NCBI RefSeq assembly: GCF_024300825.1
Contig: NZ_CP101323.1
Location: 2,790,001-2,854,000, forward strand
Direction of reading: 5' to 3'
Source: Natronomonas gomsonensis
GTDB lineage: Archaea; Halobacteriota; Halobacteria; Halobacteriales; Haloarculaceae
Length of the DNA: 64,000 nt
The notes beneath the pieces were generated by a model. The model saw nothing but the letters and a program-made list of their open reading frames with translations, made no database searches and was not told the origin of the DNA. Made by a program: the position numbers and the translations under genes. Shown here piece by piece: positions 52,864-61,207 of this stretch. The stretch's first letter is position 1, and every line of letters begins with the position of its first letter.

Positions 52864-53276
52864 CGTGGGAGCCACGTCCCGTGCCCGACGTGACACCGGA
52901 GACTGAACCCTTCTGGAAGGGCGCGTCTGAGGGCCGCCTGCTCCTGAGCGAGTGCCAAGACTGCGGACTCGTATATCACTACCCCCGGGTGCTCTGTCCC
53001 GACTGTTTCAGCGAGGATGTAGAGTGGCTCGAAGCCGACGGTGAGGGCGAGGTGTATTCCTACTCGGTCACGCGCACGATGAGTGGTTGGCCTAAGGAGG
53101 ACCTCCCGCTAGTTGTCGCTTACGTCGAACTCGACGAGGGGCCGCGACTGATGACGAACATCCAGGCCGACCAGGACGTGGTCGATGTCGGTACGCGCGT
53201 TACAGTCCGGTTCAAGGAAACTGAGACAAACGACATCGCCATCCCGGTTTTCGTCCCCATCTCGGCAGAGAGGTGA
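52860..53276 (+). CDS. Zn-ribbon OB-fold (DUF35) acyl-CoA-binding partner protein
   Basis: The product has 138 residues. A rubredoxin-like zinc site is formed by CQDCGLVYHYPRVLCPDCF at ~37-55, followed by an OB fold (EVYSYSVTRTMSGWPKEDLP). DUF35 proteins bind CoA esters and form complexes with thiolase-fold or MaoC enzymes. The ATGA overlap with the thiolase-fold gene says they are made together, consistent with a heteromeric aldolase. Metal and CoA binding are inferred from family. Confidence 0.92.
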   Translation: MTWEPRPVPDVTPETEPFWKGASEGRLLLSECQDCGLVYHYPRVLCPDCFSEDVEWLEADGEGEVYSYSVTRTMSGWPKEDLPLVVAYVELDEGPRLMTNIQADQDVVDVGTRVTVRFKETETNDIAIPVFVPISAER

Positions 53277-53280
53277 GACT

Positions 53281-54273
53281 ATGCACCGAATATGCCTAGG
53301 AAATACAGTCTTCGAGGGGCTGAACAACGCGTACCTGTTTCCCTACGAGCAGACGACGCTCATCGACACAGGAGTCGACACACCCGCCGTACGCACCGAG
53401 CTTCGGGCGGCCCTCGACGAAGTGGGGTATTCCCTCGCCGACATCGACCGAGTGCTGCTGACTCACTACCATCCCGACCACTCGGGACTGGCAGCCGCGA
53501 TTCAGGACGCTGGTGGTGCGTCAGTCCACGTCCACGAGGCTGACGCTCCGATGGTTCGCAAAGACGAGGCCGCGTGGGCGAGCTTCGAAGAACGCCAGCA
53601 AACCTGCTATGATGAGTGGGATATCCCGACGGACAAGCGAACAGAACTCCGGGCCGAGATGGCCAGCTCAATGGATCTCTACGGTCCGCCAGTGAGGGTA
53701 ACGCCGTTCGTCGATGGCGATCGATTCAAGCTCGGTATCTATTCGCTCGAGGTTGTTCACACGCCTGGTCATACGGCGGGACAGTGCTGTTTCGTTGACC
53801 GCGAGCGGGGAACCGTCTTCAGCGGTGACACACTCCTTCCCCACTACACGCCGAACGTCGGCGGCGCGGATGTCCGGATGGATGAGTCGCTCGAACAGTA
53901 CCTAACGAGCCTCGATCGCCTGATAGAGGGTAAGTTCGATCATGCGTTGCCTGGCCATCGCGAGGCCATCGTTGACCCAGCGGCATGCGCCCGTGACATC
54001 GTCCGCCATCACGAGGAGCGAGCGTACAGAATCGTTGCGTATCTCGACGAGGCTGGTCCAGCGACGACGTGGGAGGTCAGCGACCATTTGTTCGGCGACC
54101 TCGAGAGCATCCACATCCTGCACGGCCCGGGCGAAGCTCACGCCCATCTGGAACATCTGTGCATGGCAGATGACATCGAGAAGACGGACGGCGGTTACAC
54201 CCTGGCCCCCGAGACAGCGACGCGACTCCGTGACGACGAGGGAGACCGCTGGCCGCTCCGAGTCTCTTCCTGA
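53281..54273 (+). CDS. Metallo-beta-lactamase fold hydrolase
   Basis: The product has 330 residues. The binuclear metal motif is LLTHYHPDHSGLAAAI (HxHxDH near residue 62), with further His in VHTPGHTAGQCCF and Asp in GTVFSGDTLLPHYTP. A C-terminal winged-helix-like region (ATTWEVSDHLFGDL) resembles LACTB2-type hydrolases. It may hydrolyse an acyl-thioester or lactone in the pathway. It starts 4 nt after the DUF35 stop. Confidence 0.88.
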   Translation: MHRICLGNTVFEGLNNAYLFPYEQTTLIDTGVDTPAVRTELRAALDEVGYSLADIDRVLLTHYHPDHSGLAAAIQDAGGASVHVHEADAPMVRKDEAAWASFEERQQTCYDEWDIPTDKRTELRAEMASSMDLYGPPVRVTPFVDGDRFKLGIYSLEVVHTPGHTAGQCCFVDRERGTVFSGDTLLPHYTPNVGGADVRMDESLEQYLTSLDRLIEGKFDHALPGHREAIVDPAACARDIVRHHEERAYRIVAYLDEAGPATTWEVSDHLFGDLESIHILHGPGEAHAHLEHLCMADDIEKTDGGYTLAPETATRLRDDEGDRWPLRVSS

Positions 54274-54317
54274 GCGCGTCGTGAACATTTAACCCGGTCG
54301 CCGACGGGATGGGGCGT

Positions 54318-55937
54318 ATGCTGGAATGGCCGGAGGCCACAATCTACCAGGGCCTCACCTCTGTCGCCGCGTCTGCACCGTCCAGTCTCGCCCTCATCTT
54401 TGAGGACGAGACGACCACCTACGGCGAACTCGTCGCCGAGAGTCGTCGCCTCGCCCGCGCGCTTGCCGCCCTTGACGTCGGCGTGGGCGACACTATCGCC
54501 ATCTGGCTTCGCAACCGACCTGCTTGGATCGAAGCACAACTCGCCGCCTCGTATCTCGGCGCATCAGTGGTTGCCGTGAACACGCGCTGTGGGTCCCGAG
54601 ACCTCGACCATGTCCTTAACGATGCGGGCGTCGGGGTCGTCCTTACCGAGCCGGGGAGCAGTGACCCCACGCATCTCGAGATGCTCGCGTCGCTCGCCCC
54701 GGGAATTGTCGACGCCGACCTGGATGCCTTCTCGCCGGATCGCTATCCGGACCTGTCTCACGTCGTGACGACGACAGCGGCGCCGGGCTACGACGCCGTT
54801 AGGTCGCTCCAGGAAATGAAGGACATGGCAACGGCGGCCCCGACACCAGACCCGGTTGATACGCCTGCGGCCTCAGCGTGCGTCTTCTACACCAGCGGGA
54901 CTACAGGCGATTCGAAGGGGTGCCCGCAGTCGAACCGGTCGCTTCTGAATCACTCCTACCAGGTTGGCGAACACTTCGACCTCTCGTCCGACGACGTGGC
55001 TCTCGGTGCCCTCCCATTCTGTGGTATTATGGGTCACAATACGTTTCTGAGCGCGCTGGCTCACGGCATCCCGCTGGTACTCCAGCCGGAGTTCGACGCG
55101 GCGGCGGCGATTGACCTGATCGAGACCCATGAGGTGACCTACTTCTCGGCTATCGGGTCAATGTACGAACGGATGGTTGTGACTGAGGAATTCACGTCCG
55201 AGCGGGTCACTACTCTTTCGAAAGGTGCCGTGGCGTTTGTCAGTGGGACCGATCGAGAGACGTTCGAGCGTGTCGAGGGCGCAGTCGGGTTCCCGCTAGT
55301 ACGGCCCTACGGCCTCTCGGAGGCCAACAGCCAGGTGTTTGTCGGCGACCCGGACGCCACGGTCGAAGAACGCTTCCGCACTGGCGGCCCCCCGGTCCAT
55401 CCTGACGAGGAAGCGGCACGGGTCGTCGACCCCGAAACGGGCGACCCGCTCCCGACTGACGAACAAGGGGAACTCTGCCTCCGGGGGTACAACGTCATCG
55501 ATAGCTATCTGGGACGGCCGGAGGCGACGGCGGCGGCCGTCGACGAGGACGGTTGGTTCCATACCGGCGACCTTGCAGAGCGCGGTCCAGACGGGGTCTA
55601 TTACCACGCCCGGATGGACGACGCTCTCCGTGTCCGGGGTTTCCTGGTCGCGCCGCGAGCGGTCGAACGGGCAGTCGAGTCCCACCCTGCAGTCGACGCT
55701 GCGCAGGTGGTCGGGGCACCTCACCCCCGCCATGGGCAGGTCCCCGTGGCGTTCGTCACGGGCGAGGACGCGGACGAGACTGCCGTCCGCGAGTTCCTTG
55801 TGGACCGCCTCGCGGACTACAAGGTCCCCGAGCGGGTGTTCGCCGTCGCGTCATTCCCTCGTACCGACGGTCCCCACGGGCGGAAGATACAGAAACACGA
55901 ACTCCGCGACCGGGTCGAGACGCTATTTGAGGGGTGA
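54318..55937 (+). CDS. Acyl-CoA synthetase (AMP-forming)
   Basis: The product has 539 residues from ATG 54318, or 542 from ATG 54309. The P-loop is SACVFYTSGTTGDSKGCPQS. Later motifs are YGLSEANSQVF, DGWFHTGDLAERGPDG and the catalytic Lys in GPHGRKIQKHEL. It activates a carboxylic acid to its CoA ester. The start at 54318 places the TATA-like CATTTA (centre ~54289) at ~29 nt and is slightly favoured. It follows the MBL gene and heads the ligase-HAD group. Confidence 0.92.
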   Translation: MLEWPEATIYQGLTSVAASAPSSLALIFEDETTTYGELVAESRRLARALAALDVGVGDTIAIWLRNRPAWIEAQLAASYLGASVVAVNTRCGSRDLDHVLNDAGVGVVLTEPGSSDPTHLEMLASLAPGIVDADLDAFSPDRYPDLSHVVTTTAAPGYDAVRSLQEMKDMATAAPTPDPVDTPAASACVFYTSGTTGDSKGCPQSNRSLLNHSYQVGEHFDLSSDDVALGALPFCGIMGHNTFLSALAHGIPLVLQPEFDAAAAIDLIETHEVTYFSAIGSMYERMVVTEEFTSERVTTLSKGAVAFVSGTDRETFERVEGAVGFPLVRPYGLSEANSQVFVGDPDATVEERFRTGGPPVHPDEEAARVVDPETGDPLPTDEQGELCLRGYNVIDSYLGRPEATAAAVDEDGWFHTGDLAERGPDGVYYHARMDDALRVRGFLVAPRAVERAVESHPAVDAAQVVGAPHPRHGQVPVAFVTGEDADETAVREFLVDRLADYKVPERVFAVASFPRTDGPHGRKIQKHELRDRVETLFEG

Positions 55938-55983
55938 GTGTCGTCGTCGTTGCGGCCGATCTAACGATGGGCACGCCGCAACG

Positions 55984-55991
55984 TTTTATAT
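55984..55991 (+). promoter_or_regulatory. TATA box of 3-hydroxyacyl-CoA dehydrogenase gene
   Basis: TTTTATAT is centred 29 nt before the ATG at 56017, fitting a leaderless transcript and confirming the start. Confidence 0.65.
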
Positions 55992-56016
55992 CGGTGGCTG
56001 GGGAAGTCACCTGTAC

Positions 56017-57216
56017 ATGTCCATCGAGACAGTTGCGGACATTCAGCAAGTGACAGTCATCGGCGCCGGTGAGATGGGACGCGGTATCGCCGCCGTCGCG
56101 GCCCTAGCGGGCTACGATACGATACTCCAAGATATCGACGAGGACCAGCTCAATGACGCGATTGAGCAGGTAAAGTGGAGTTACGGCAAGATTGTAGACG
56201 ATGAGGATGTCACGGAGGCGGATGTTGAGGCAGCACTCGACCGGATTACATCCACTACGTCGCTTGAGGAGGCTGTCGCCAATACCGACATCGTGACTGA
56301 AGCCGCCGTTGAGAAACAGGCCGTCAAGGAGGACATCTTCGAGTCCGTCGACAACCTAGCTCCCGACGAGGCCATCCTGACGACGAACACGTCCGGACTC
56401 AACATCACCCGGCTGGCAGAAGTGACCGATCGACCTTCACAGGTCGCCGGTACTCACTGGTTCAATCCACCGATGCTGATGGATCTCGTGGAGATTATCG
56501 AGACCGAACACGTCGACTCACAAGTCGTTGACGTGGTAGAAGACCTCATCAAGGACTTCGAGAAGACGCCTATCCGTTGTCGCCGCGACGTGCCAATGTT
56601 CATCGTCAACCGCTGTATGCGACCTTACGGCGAGGCGGCGGCGTGGCTAGTTTACTATGACAAAGCGGAAATTGAGGAAGTCGACTCGGCGATGAAGTAC
56701 CGTGAGGGCTTCCCAATGGGTCCCTTCGAGCTGGCTGATTTCACGGGCGGCATCCAAGTGCGCGTCGAAAGCGAGGAGGATCACCTCAACGACCCTCGCC
56801 CGCTCAACTACGATACCCGATACTGCCCGCTTCTACATGAGCGGTACGAGAAGGGTCACTACGGCCGGAAGTCTGGAAAGGGCTTCTACGACTATTCCGA
56901 TCAGGACGAACCCGGTATCGATCCTGAGGCGGGCAAGGATGTCGACGTCCTGAAGATTTGGGCGCCGGTCATCAACGAGGCTGCGAAGATGGTCCAACAT
57001 GACGTAGCGACGGTCGAGGACGTCGACACGGGGATGAAACTCGGTGGGAACTGGCCGGTTGGGCCGTTCGAGAAGGCCGACGAGGTGGGTGCGGAGACGG
57101 TCGTCCGGACCTGCGTCGAACTGGCTAACATGCACGAGCGTGTTGAGAACCTCGCCGAGACCCTCCCCTGTGACCTGCTCGTCGAGAAAGCGAAGGGAGA
57201 CGAGACGTTCTACTGA
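56017..57216 (+). CDS. 3-hydroxyacyl-CoA dehydrogenase
   Basis: The product has 399 residues. The Rossmann motif is TVIGAGEMGRGIAAVAALAG at ~13. The active-site region is GTHWFNPPMLMDLVEIIET. There are two C-terminal dimerisation domains (VNRCMRPYGEAAAWLVYYDK and KLGGNWPVGPFEKADEVGAE). It oxidises the 3-hydroxyacyl-CoA with NAD. The long open frame before 56017 is out-of-frame overlap with the ligase gene. A clear TATA box supports the start. MaoC genes follow after 58 nt. Confidence 0.95.
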   Translation: MSIETVADIQQVTVIGAGEMGRGIAAVAALAGYDTILQDIDEDQLNDAIEQVKWSYGKIVDDEDVTEADVEAALDRITSTTSLEEAVANTDIVTEAAVEKQAVKEDIFESVDNLAPDEAILTTNTSGLNITRLAEVTDRPSQVAGTHWFNPPMLMDLVEIIETEHVDSQVVDVVEDLIKDFEKTPIRCRRDVPMFIVNRCMRPYGEAAAWLVYYDKAEIEEVDSAMKYREGFPMGPFELADFTGGIQVRVESEEDHLNDPRPLNYDTRYCPLLHERYEKGHYGRKSGKGFYDYSDQDEPGIDPEAGKDVDVLKIWAPVINEAAKMVQHDVATVEDVDTGMKLGGNWPVGPFEKADEVGAETVVRTCVELANMHERVENLAETLPCDLLVEKAKGDETFY

Positions 57217-57274
57217 CGACCCACGCACCGGTTCTTATAAGACGATGGCCGCCATTACTTCTCAATGACCCGAC

Positions 57275-57781
57275 GTGACAACTAATAGTGTCCCTCTCGA
57301 CGAGGCCGAGTACCGGCCCGTCGGGAACTGCTACGAGGATTTCGAGGTGGGACGGACGTTCGAACACCATTGGGGTCGGACCGTGACCGACGGCGACAAC
57401 GCACGGTTCACGACTCTCCGCATCAACCGGAATCCGCTGTATTTCAACGAGGAGTACGCGGCCACTTACGGGCACGAAAACGTGGTTATCGATCCACTGC
57501 TCGTGTTCAACACCATCCTCGGTCTCACGGTCGAGGACCTCAGCGAACGTGGTGGGCTCTTCCTTGGTGTGGACGACTGCACCTTCCATAAGCAACTGAC
57601 GGTCGGCGCTACGCTAACCGCAGAGAGTGAGGTGCTAGACCGTCGACAGAGTGACTCGCGCCCAGACTTCGGGATCGTCACTTGGCGGACCCGCGGCTAT
57701 GACGGCGAAGGCGACCTAGTCATTGAATACGATCGGACGAACATGGTGCCAAAGCGGTCCGATGAGGAGGGTGACGCATGA
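57275..57781 (+). CDS. Single-hotdog MaoC-like hydratase, subunit 1
   Basis: The product has 168 residues and starts with GTG. The MaoC hydratase core reads TTLRINRNPLYFNEEYAATY, where the consensus is GDxNPxH. The Asp is replaced by Asn and the His by Tyr. Such replacement suggests a non-catalytic partner. The following gene is another single MaoC domain and overlaps it (ATGA), and a CitE-like lyase comes next. Mesaconyl-CoA hydratase (usually one 340-residue double hotdog) is a possible parallel. A TATA-like CTTATAAG lies ~38 nt upstream. Confidence 0.85.
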   Translation: MTTNSVPLDEAEYRPVGNCYEDFEVGRTFEHHWGRTVTDGDNARFTTLRINRNPLYFNEEYAATYGHENVVIDPLLVFNTILGLTVEDLSERGGLFLGVDDCTFHKQLTVGATLTAESEVLDRRQSDSRPDFGIVTWRTRGYDGEGDLVIEYDRTNMVPKRSDEEGDA

Positions 57782-58272
57782 CGGGCGAGCGCGATCCCGA
57801 ATCGATGACGAGCGACGACACGTACTTCGAGGACTTCACCGCCGGCGACGTCTACGAACACGCTCGCGGGAAGACCCTCTCGGAAGATGAGATGCATGGC
57901 GTCGCTCATATGACGATGAACACTGCCGAGGCGCACTTCAACGCAGATGAGATGCGTGACTCTGAGCACGGCGAGCGTATCAACTACGGTGGAACAACGA
58001 TGAGCATCGTCCTTGGACTGGCGAGTTCTGACACAACCGAGAACGTCGTCCAGACGACGGGTCTCGATGGCATTCGCTTCCACGCGCCTGTGCAGGCTGG
58101 AGACACGCTCTACGCAGTGACGAAGGTGCTTGAGACCGACGCCGACGCGACCGACAACCCGGATACCGGGTTCGTCCGTTTTGAGCACTATGGTCTGAAC
58201 GAGGACGAGGACCACATATTTACCGGCGTCCAAGAGTGCGTCGTGAAGTGCCGACCCGGAGATGAGCGATGA
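57778..58272 (+). CDS. Single-hotdog MaoC-like hydratase, subunit 2
   Basis: The product has 164 residues. The hydratase motif region is HMTMNTAEAHFNADEMRDSE: the His is kept and the Asp position is Asn, as I recall for mesaconyl-/methylmalyl-CoA hydratases. It continues YGGTTMSIVLGLASSDTTEN. The pair with the preceding gene sums to 332 residues, close to one double-hotdog enzyme. ATGA overlaps on both sides imply fixed stoichiometry. It hydrates an unsaturated acyl-CoA, probably as a heterodimer (inference). Confidence 0.87.
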   Translation: MTGERDPESMTSDDTYFEDFTAGDVYEHARGKTLSEDEMHGVAHMTMNTAEAHFNADEMRDSEHGERINYGGTTMSIVLGLASSDTTENVVQTTGLDGIRFHAPVQAGDTLYAVTKVLETDADATDNPDTGFVRFEHYGLNEDEDHIFTGVQECVVKCRPGDER

Positions 58273-59312
58273 CTCGCCTCTGTCGAACCTTCCAGACGGC
58301 GCCGGCTGGCGTCGCGAAGGACAACACCGCCAAGTACCTCGAGTCGGCGTTTAACGCGACCGGCTTCCAAGTGCCAGACTGGCTCGTGCCGGACATCGAG
58401 GACGGCACGGCGCCGAGCATGAAAGAGACGGCGCTCGAGAATACCGTTGAACTAAGCGCCGAGTACGGCCCGGAGTTCGCCGGCGAAATTTGGCCGCGTG
58501 TGCAGTGGGCGTTCGACGACGAGTCGCTCCGAGAAGCCGGTACTCACGAAATCGAGACGCTGGTCCGGGAGGCGGGCGACCACATCGATGGCGTGGTCGT
58601 TCCCAAGGTTGGCCGCCTCGACGATGTTGAACGCGCGGCGTCGGCCGTCGCCAACGCAGAGGCGAACTCCGGCTACGACGCTGGAAGTATCGGCCTCAGC
58701 GTAATCGTGGAGACGGCACAGGCTAAATCTGACCTCAGGGAGATTGCGTCGTTCGGCACAGACAGTCGCCTCACTGGTCTCGTGTTCGGGCCAGTGGATT
58801 ACACGGCGGAACTTGGTGCTCGAGAAATCGCCGGTGAGCGGCCGTCTTGGCCGGGAATGGTAGAGGATCTCTCGAACGAGGCGAGCGCAAACGACCTCGT
58901 CAGTATCGGCGGGCCGTTCGACCGCCTATTCCACACTCGGGCCGGCGTGACCGTCTACAACGCCGACGGCTACGCCGACCAGGTTGAGCGTGAGGCCCGT
59001 GTTGGATTTGACGGGAGCTGGTCGCTGCACCCAAAACAGACCGAGCAGGCCAATCGGATCCACATGCCTGACAGAGAAACGATCTCGCGGGCGGTGCGGA
59101 GCATCGAGGATTTCTCGGCGGCCAAGGCCGCTGGGTCCGGTGCTGTCACCATTGACGGTCAGATGATCGATGAGGCGACGCTGAAGAACTACGCCAACAC
59201 CGTTGACACCGTCGTCTCCATCCACAAGGCCAGCGAACAACAGACCTCAAATGCGTACGATGACGATCTCCTCGAACGTGCGCTGTCGACGGACACGGAT
59301 ACCCGGACCTGA
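58269..59312 (+). CDS. CitE-like HpcH/HpaI lyase (malyl-/methylmalyl-CoA lyase type)
   Basis: The product has 347 residues. The TIM-barrel motif is WLVPDIEDGTAPSMKETALE, then VVVPKVGRLDDVERA, VIVETAQAKSDLREIASFG and GLVFGPVDYTAELG. Arg/Glu/Asp for metal-CoA binding are conserved in place. It resembles haloarchaeal beta-methylmalyl-CoA lyase of the methylaspartate cycle and citrate lyase beta relatives. With the two MaoC proteins it could hydrate and then cleave a dicarboxyl-CoA. No glutamate-mutase genes lie near, so the standard methylaspartate locus is absent. Confidence 0.9.
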   Translation: MTRLCRTFQTAPAGVAKDNTAKYLESAFNATGFQVPDWLVPDIEDGTAPSMKETALENTVELSAEYGPEFAGEIWPRVQWAFDDESLREAGTHEIETLVREAGDHIDGVVVPKVGRLDDVERAASAVANAEANSGYDAGSIGLSVIVETAQAKSDLREIASFGTDSRLTGLVFGPVDYTAELGAREIAGERPSWPGMVEDLSNEASANDLVSIGGPFDRLFHTRAGVTVYNADGYADQVEREARVGFDGSWSLHPKQTEQANRIHMPDRETISRAVRSIEDFSAAKAAGSGAVTIDGQMIDEATLKNYANTVDTVVSIHKASEQQTSNAYDDDLLERALSTDTDTRT

Positions 59313-59430
59313 GCACAAAACTCATGTGCAAGATCTTCAGGACTTCCGCTGGCACGCGCATCTTTTCTCCATCTGTGTAGTCTAGCGACAGGTACAGCAG
59401 TTTCCGCGTGGCCGTAACGGGGTACCCGTA

Positions 59431-59439
59431 CTTTTATAC
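59431..59439 (+). promoter_or_regulatory. TATA box of SDR gene
   Basis: CTTTTATAC is centred ~27 nt before the ATG at 59462, leaderless arrangement. Confidence 0.6.
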
Positions 59440-59461
59440 TAGCTACCCACCACTTGCGACC

Positions 59462-60286
59462 ATGGATCGAAGTCTCAAACAGCTATCTCCGAGCGACGTG
59501 CGTGACGTAGCCGACCGATTCAGTCTCGACGACGAGTGTGCGCTGGTGACCGGTGCCGGAAACGGCATGGGTCGGGTGGTCGCATTCACCTTTGCTGCGG
59601 CGGGCGCCGATCTTGCTATCTCCGACCGCCTCACCGAGGACCTAACGGACACGGCCGCCGACCTACGTGACGCGTTTGACGTGACGATAACTGAAGTGGA
59701 AGCCGACGTGTCAGACCCTGACGCCGTCGCCGGGATGGTCGAGACAGCCACCGCGGACCTCGGTGACCTCGATGTCCTTCTGAACGTGGCTGGCGTCTCC
59801 ACCTATGAGGACTCAGAAGACCTTGAGGTCAAGACTTGGGATCTCGTCCAAGACGTCAATCTCCGCAGCGTGTTCGTCGCCGCCCGCGAGGCCTTTCCTC
59901 ATCTCAAGGGTGGTGGTCGAATCGTAAATATATCGTCTATTGCGGGTCTCTATGGCGCTTCCAGTATGAGTCACTACGGGGCTGCAAAAGCCGGCGTCCG
60001 GAACCTCACGCAGTCGCTTGCTGCTGAGTGGGCCGCGGATAACGTTCGCGTCAACGCGGTGGCACCTGGTCCCATCCTGACGCCGGGGGTTTCAGAGATG
60101 CTCGACGAGGCGGATGAGGACGCCTACGACCGATCTTCGGTCGATCGGCCAGTCGGGTCACCCGCTGAGATTGCCGATACGATGCTATTCCTCGCCAGCC
60201 CCTTGTCCAGTTTTGTCACCGGTGAGACGGTCCGTGTCGGCGGTGTCCCCCCGACGCAGGAAGACATCTCGATTACGCCGTACTGA
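59462..60286 (+). CDS. Short-chain dehydrogenase/reductase
   Basis: The product has 274 residues. The cofactor motif is TGAGNGMGRVVAFTFAAAGA, then VLLNVAGVSTYED, catalytic Tyr/Lys MSHYGAAKAGVRNLTQSLAA and the end FVTGETVRVGGVPPT. It is a classical SDR oxidoreductase acting probably on a hydroxyl of an acyl-CoA or steroid-like ring. It starts 150 nt after the CitE-like gene and has its own TATA box. The region 59313-59461 between them shows nothing else. Confidence 0.92.
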   Translation: MDRSLKQLSPSDVRDVADRFSLDDECALVTGAGNGMGRVVAFTFAAAGADLAISDRLTEDLTDTAADLRDAFDVTITEVEADVSDPDAVAGMVETATADLGDLDVLLNVAGVSTYEDSEDLEVKTWDLVQDVNLRSVFVAAREAFPHLKGGGRIVNISSIAGLYGASSMSHYGAAKAGVRNLTQSLAAEWAADNVRVNAVAPGPILTPGVSEMLDEADEDAYDRSSVDRPVGSPAEIADTMLFLASPLSSFVTGETVRVGGVPPTQEDISITPY

Positions 60287-60319
60287 CCGTCAGAGACGTC
60301 GCTTTCACTGTCCGTCGCG

Positions 60320-61108
60320 TCAGTGACCCTCGAATTCGGGGTCGCGGCCCTCCTCAAAGGCCGCCATCGCCTCCACGTGGTCGTAGCTCTCGTAAGCGGT
60401 TTGCCGAAGGTCGGCGGCCCACTCGCGCTCTGCCGGCGTGAGCGCGGTCTTGTCGAGGAAAGCCCGGATGGTCCGCTTCATGCCGGCCAGCGCCAGTGGG
60501 GCGTTTTCGGCCACGCTCTCAGCCAGTTCGTACGTTCGCGCCTCTACCTCGTCCGACGGGACCACGTCGTTGACCAGCCCCATCTCGCGGGCACGCTCCG
60601 CGTCGACTGGGTCGCCAGTGTAGAGCAGCTCGCTTGCATCGGCCGGTCCGAGGAGGTGCAGATATCGCTGGATGCCACGTGCGGGGTAGACAATACCTAG
60701 TTTTGCGGGTGGGAGACCGAAACCTGCGTCAGTGCTCGCTACTTGGAGGTCACAGGTCGCCGCGAGTTCGACGCCACCACCCCACGTGATACCGTCAATC
60801 ATGGCGACGACCGGGATGTTGACCGACCGCAATCGTCGCGCGAACCCGTCGAATGCGGCCGCCGACTCGTCAGCTCCCGCGTCGTCATCGAACGCCGAGA
60901 GGTCGAAACCGGCGCAAAAATTCCCTTCCTCAAGACTGCTCCGGATGACCACCACCCGCACGTCGTTGTCAGCTTCGGCGTCGTCGAGGGCCGTCTGGAG
61001 AGCGTCCAGCATTGACGGCGAGAGAGCGTTGCGCTTTCCTGGGTTCTCGAACTCGACAGTACAGATGTTGTTCTCGGTCTCGGTTGAAACACTGCCGGCC
61101 ATGTCCAT
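60320..61108 (-). CDS. Enoyl-CoA hydratase/isomerase family
   Basis: The product has 262 residues. Oxyanion-hole motifs: EEGNFCAGFDLSAFDDD and GITWGGGVELAATCDLQVAS, then FGLPPAKLGIVYPARGIQRY. The catalytic Glu usual at the second motif is not clearly placed, so hydratase or isomerase cannot be separated. The start is 61108 or ATG 61102, which lies closer to the expected distance from a TATA-like CTTTAGG (61125-61131). It is convergent with the SDR gene and divergent from another crotonase-fold gene. Confidence 0.9.
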   Translation of the reverse strand: MDMAGSVSTETENNICTVEFENPGKRNALSPSMLDALQTALDDAEADNDVRVVVIRSSLEEGNFCAGFDLSAFDDDAGADESAAAFDGFARRLRSVNIPVVAMIDGITWGGGVELAATCDLQVASTDAGFGLPPAKLGIVYPARGIQRYLHLLGPADASELLYTGDPVDAERAREMGLVNDVVPSDEVEARTYELAESVAENAPLALAGMKRTIRAFLDKTALTPAEREWAADLRQTAYESYDHVEAMAAFEEGRDPEFEGH

Positions 61109-61172
61109 AAGTCACCTTGCGTGACCCTAAAGCTGCCGCCGGGATAGCGGATGATGGGAGCGGTGGCCGAAG

Positions 61173-61182
61173 CTTTATAATC
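61173..61182 (+). promoter_or_regulatory. TATA box of enoyl-CoA hydratase gene
   Basis: CTTTATAATC is centred 30 nt before the ATG at 61208. Confidence 0.6.
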
Positions 61183-61207
61183 CGGACTGGAGCATACTCG
61201 ACTCGTC

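Noticed and set aside
55339-56016. N-terminal extension of the 3-hydroxyacyl-CoA dehydrogenase
   Set aside because: It overlaps the CoA ligase in another frame and is Arg/Ser-rich; a TATA box 29 nt before 56017 fixes the start.
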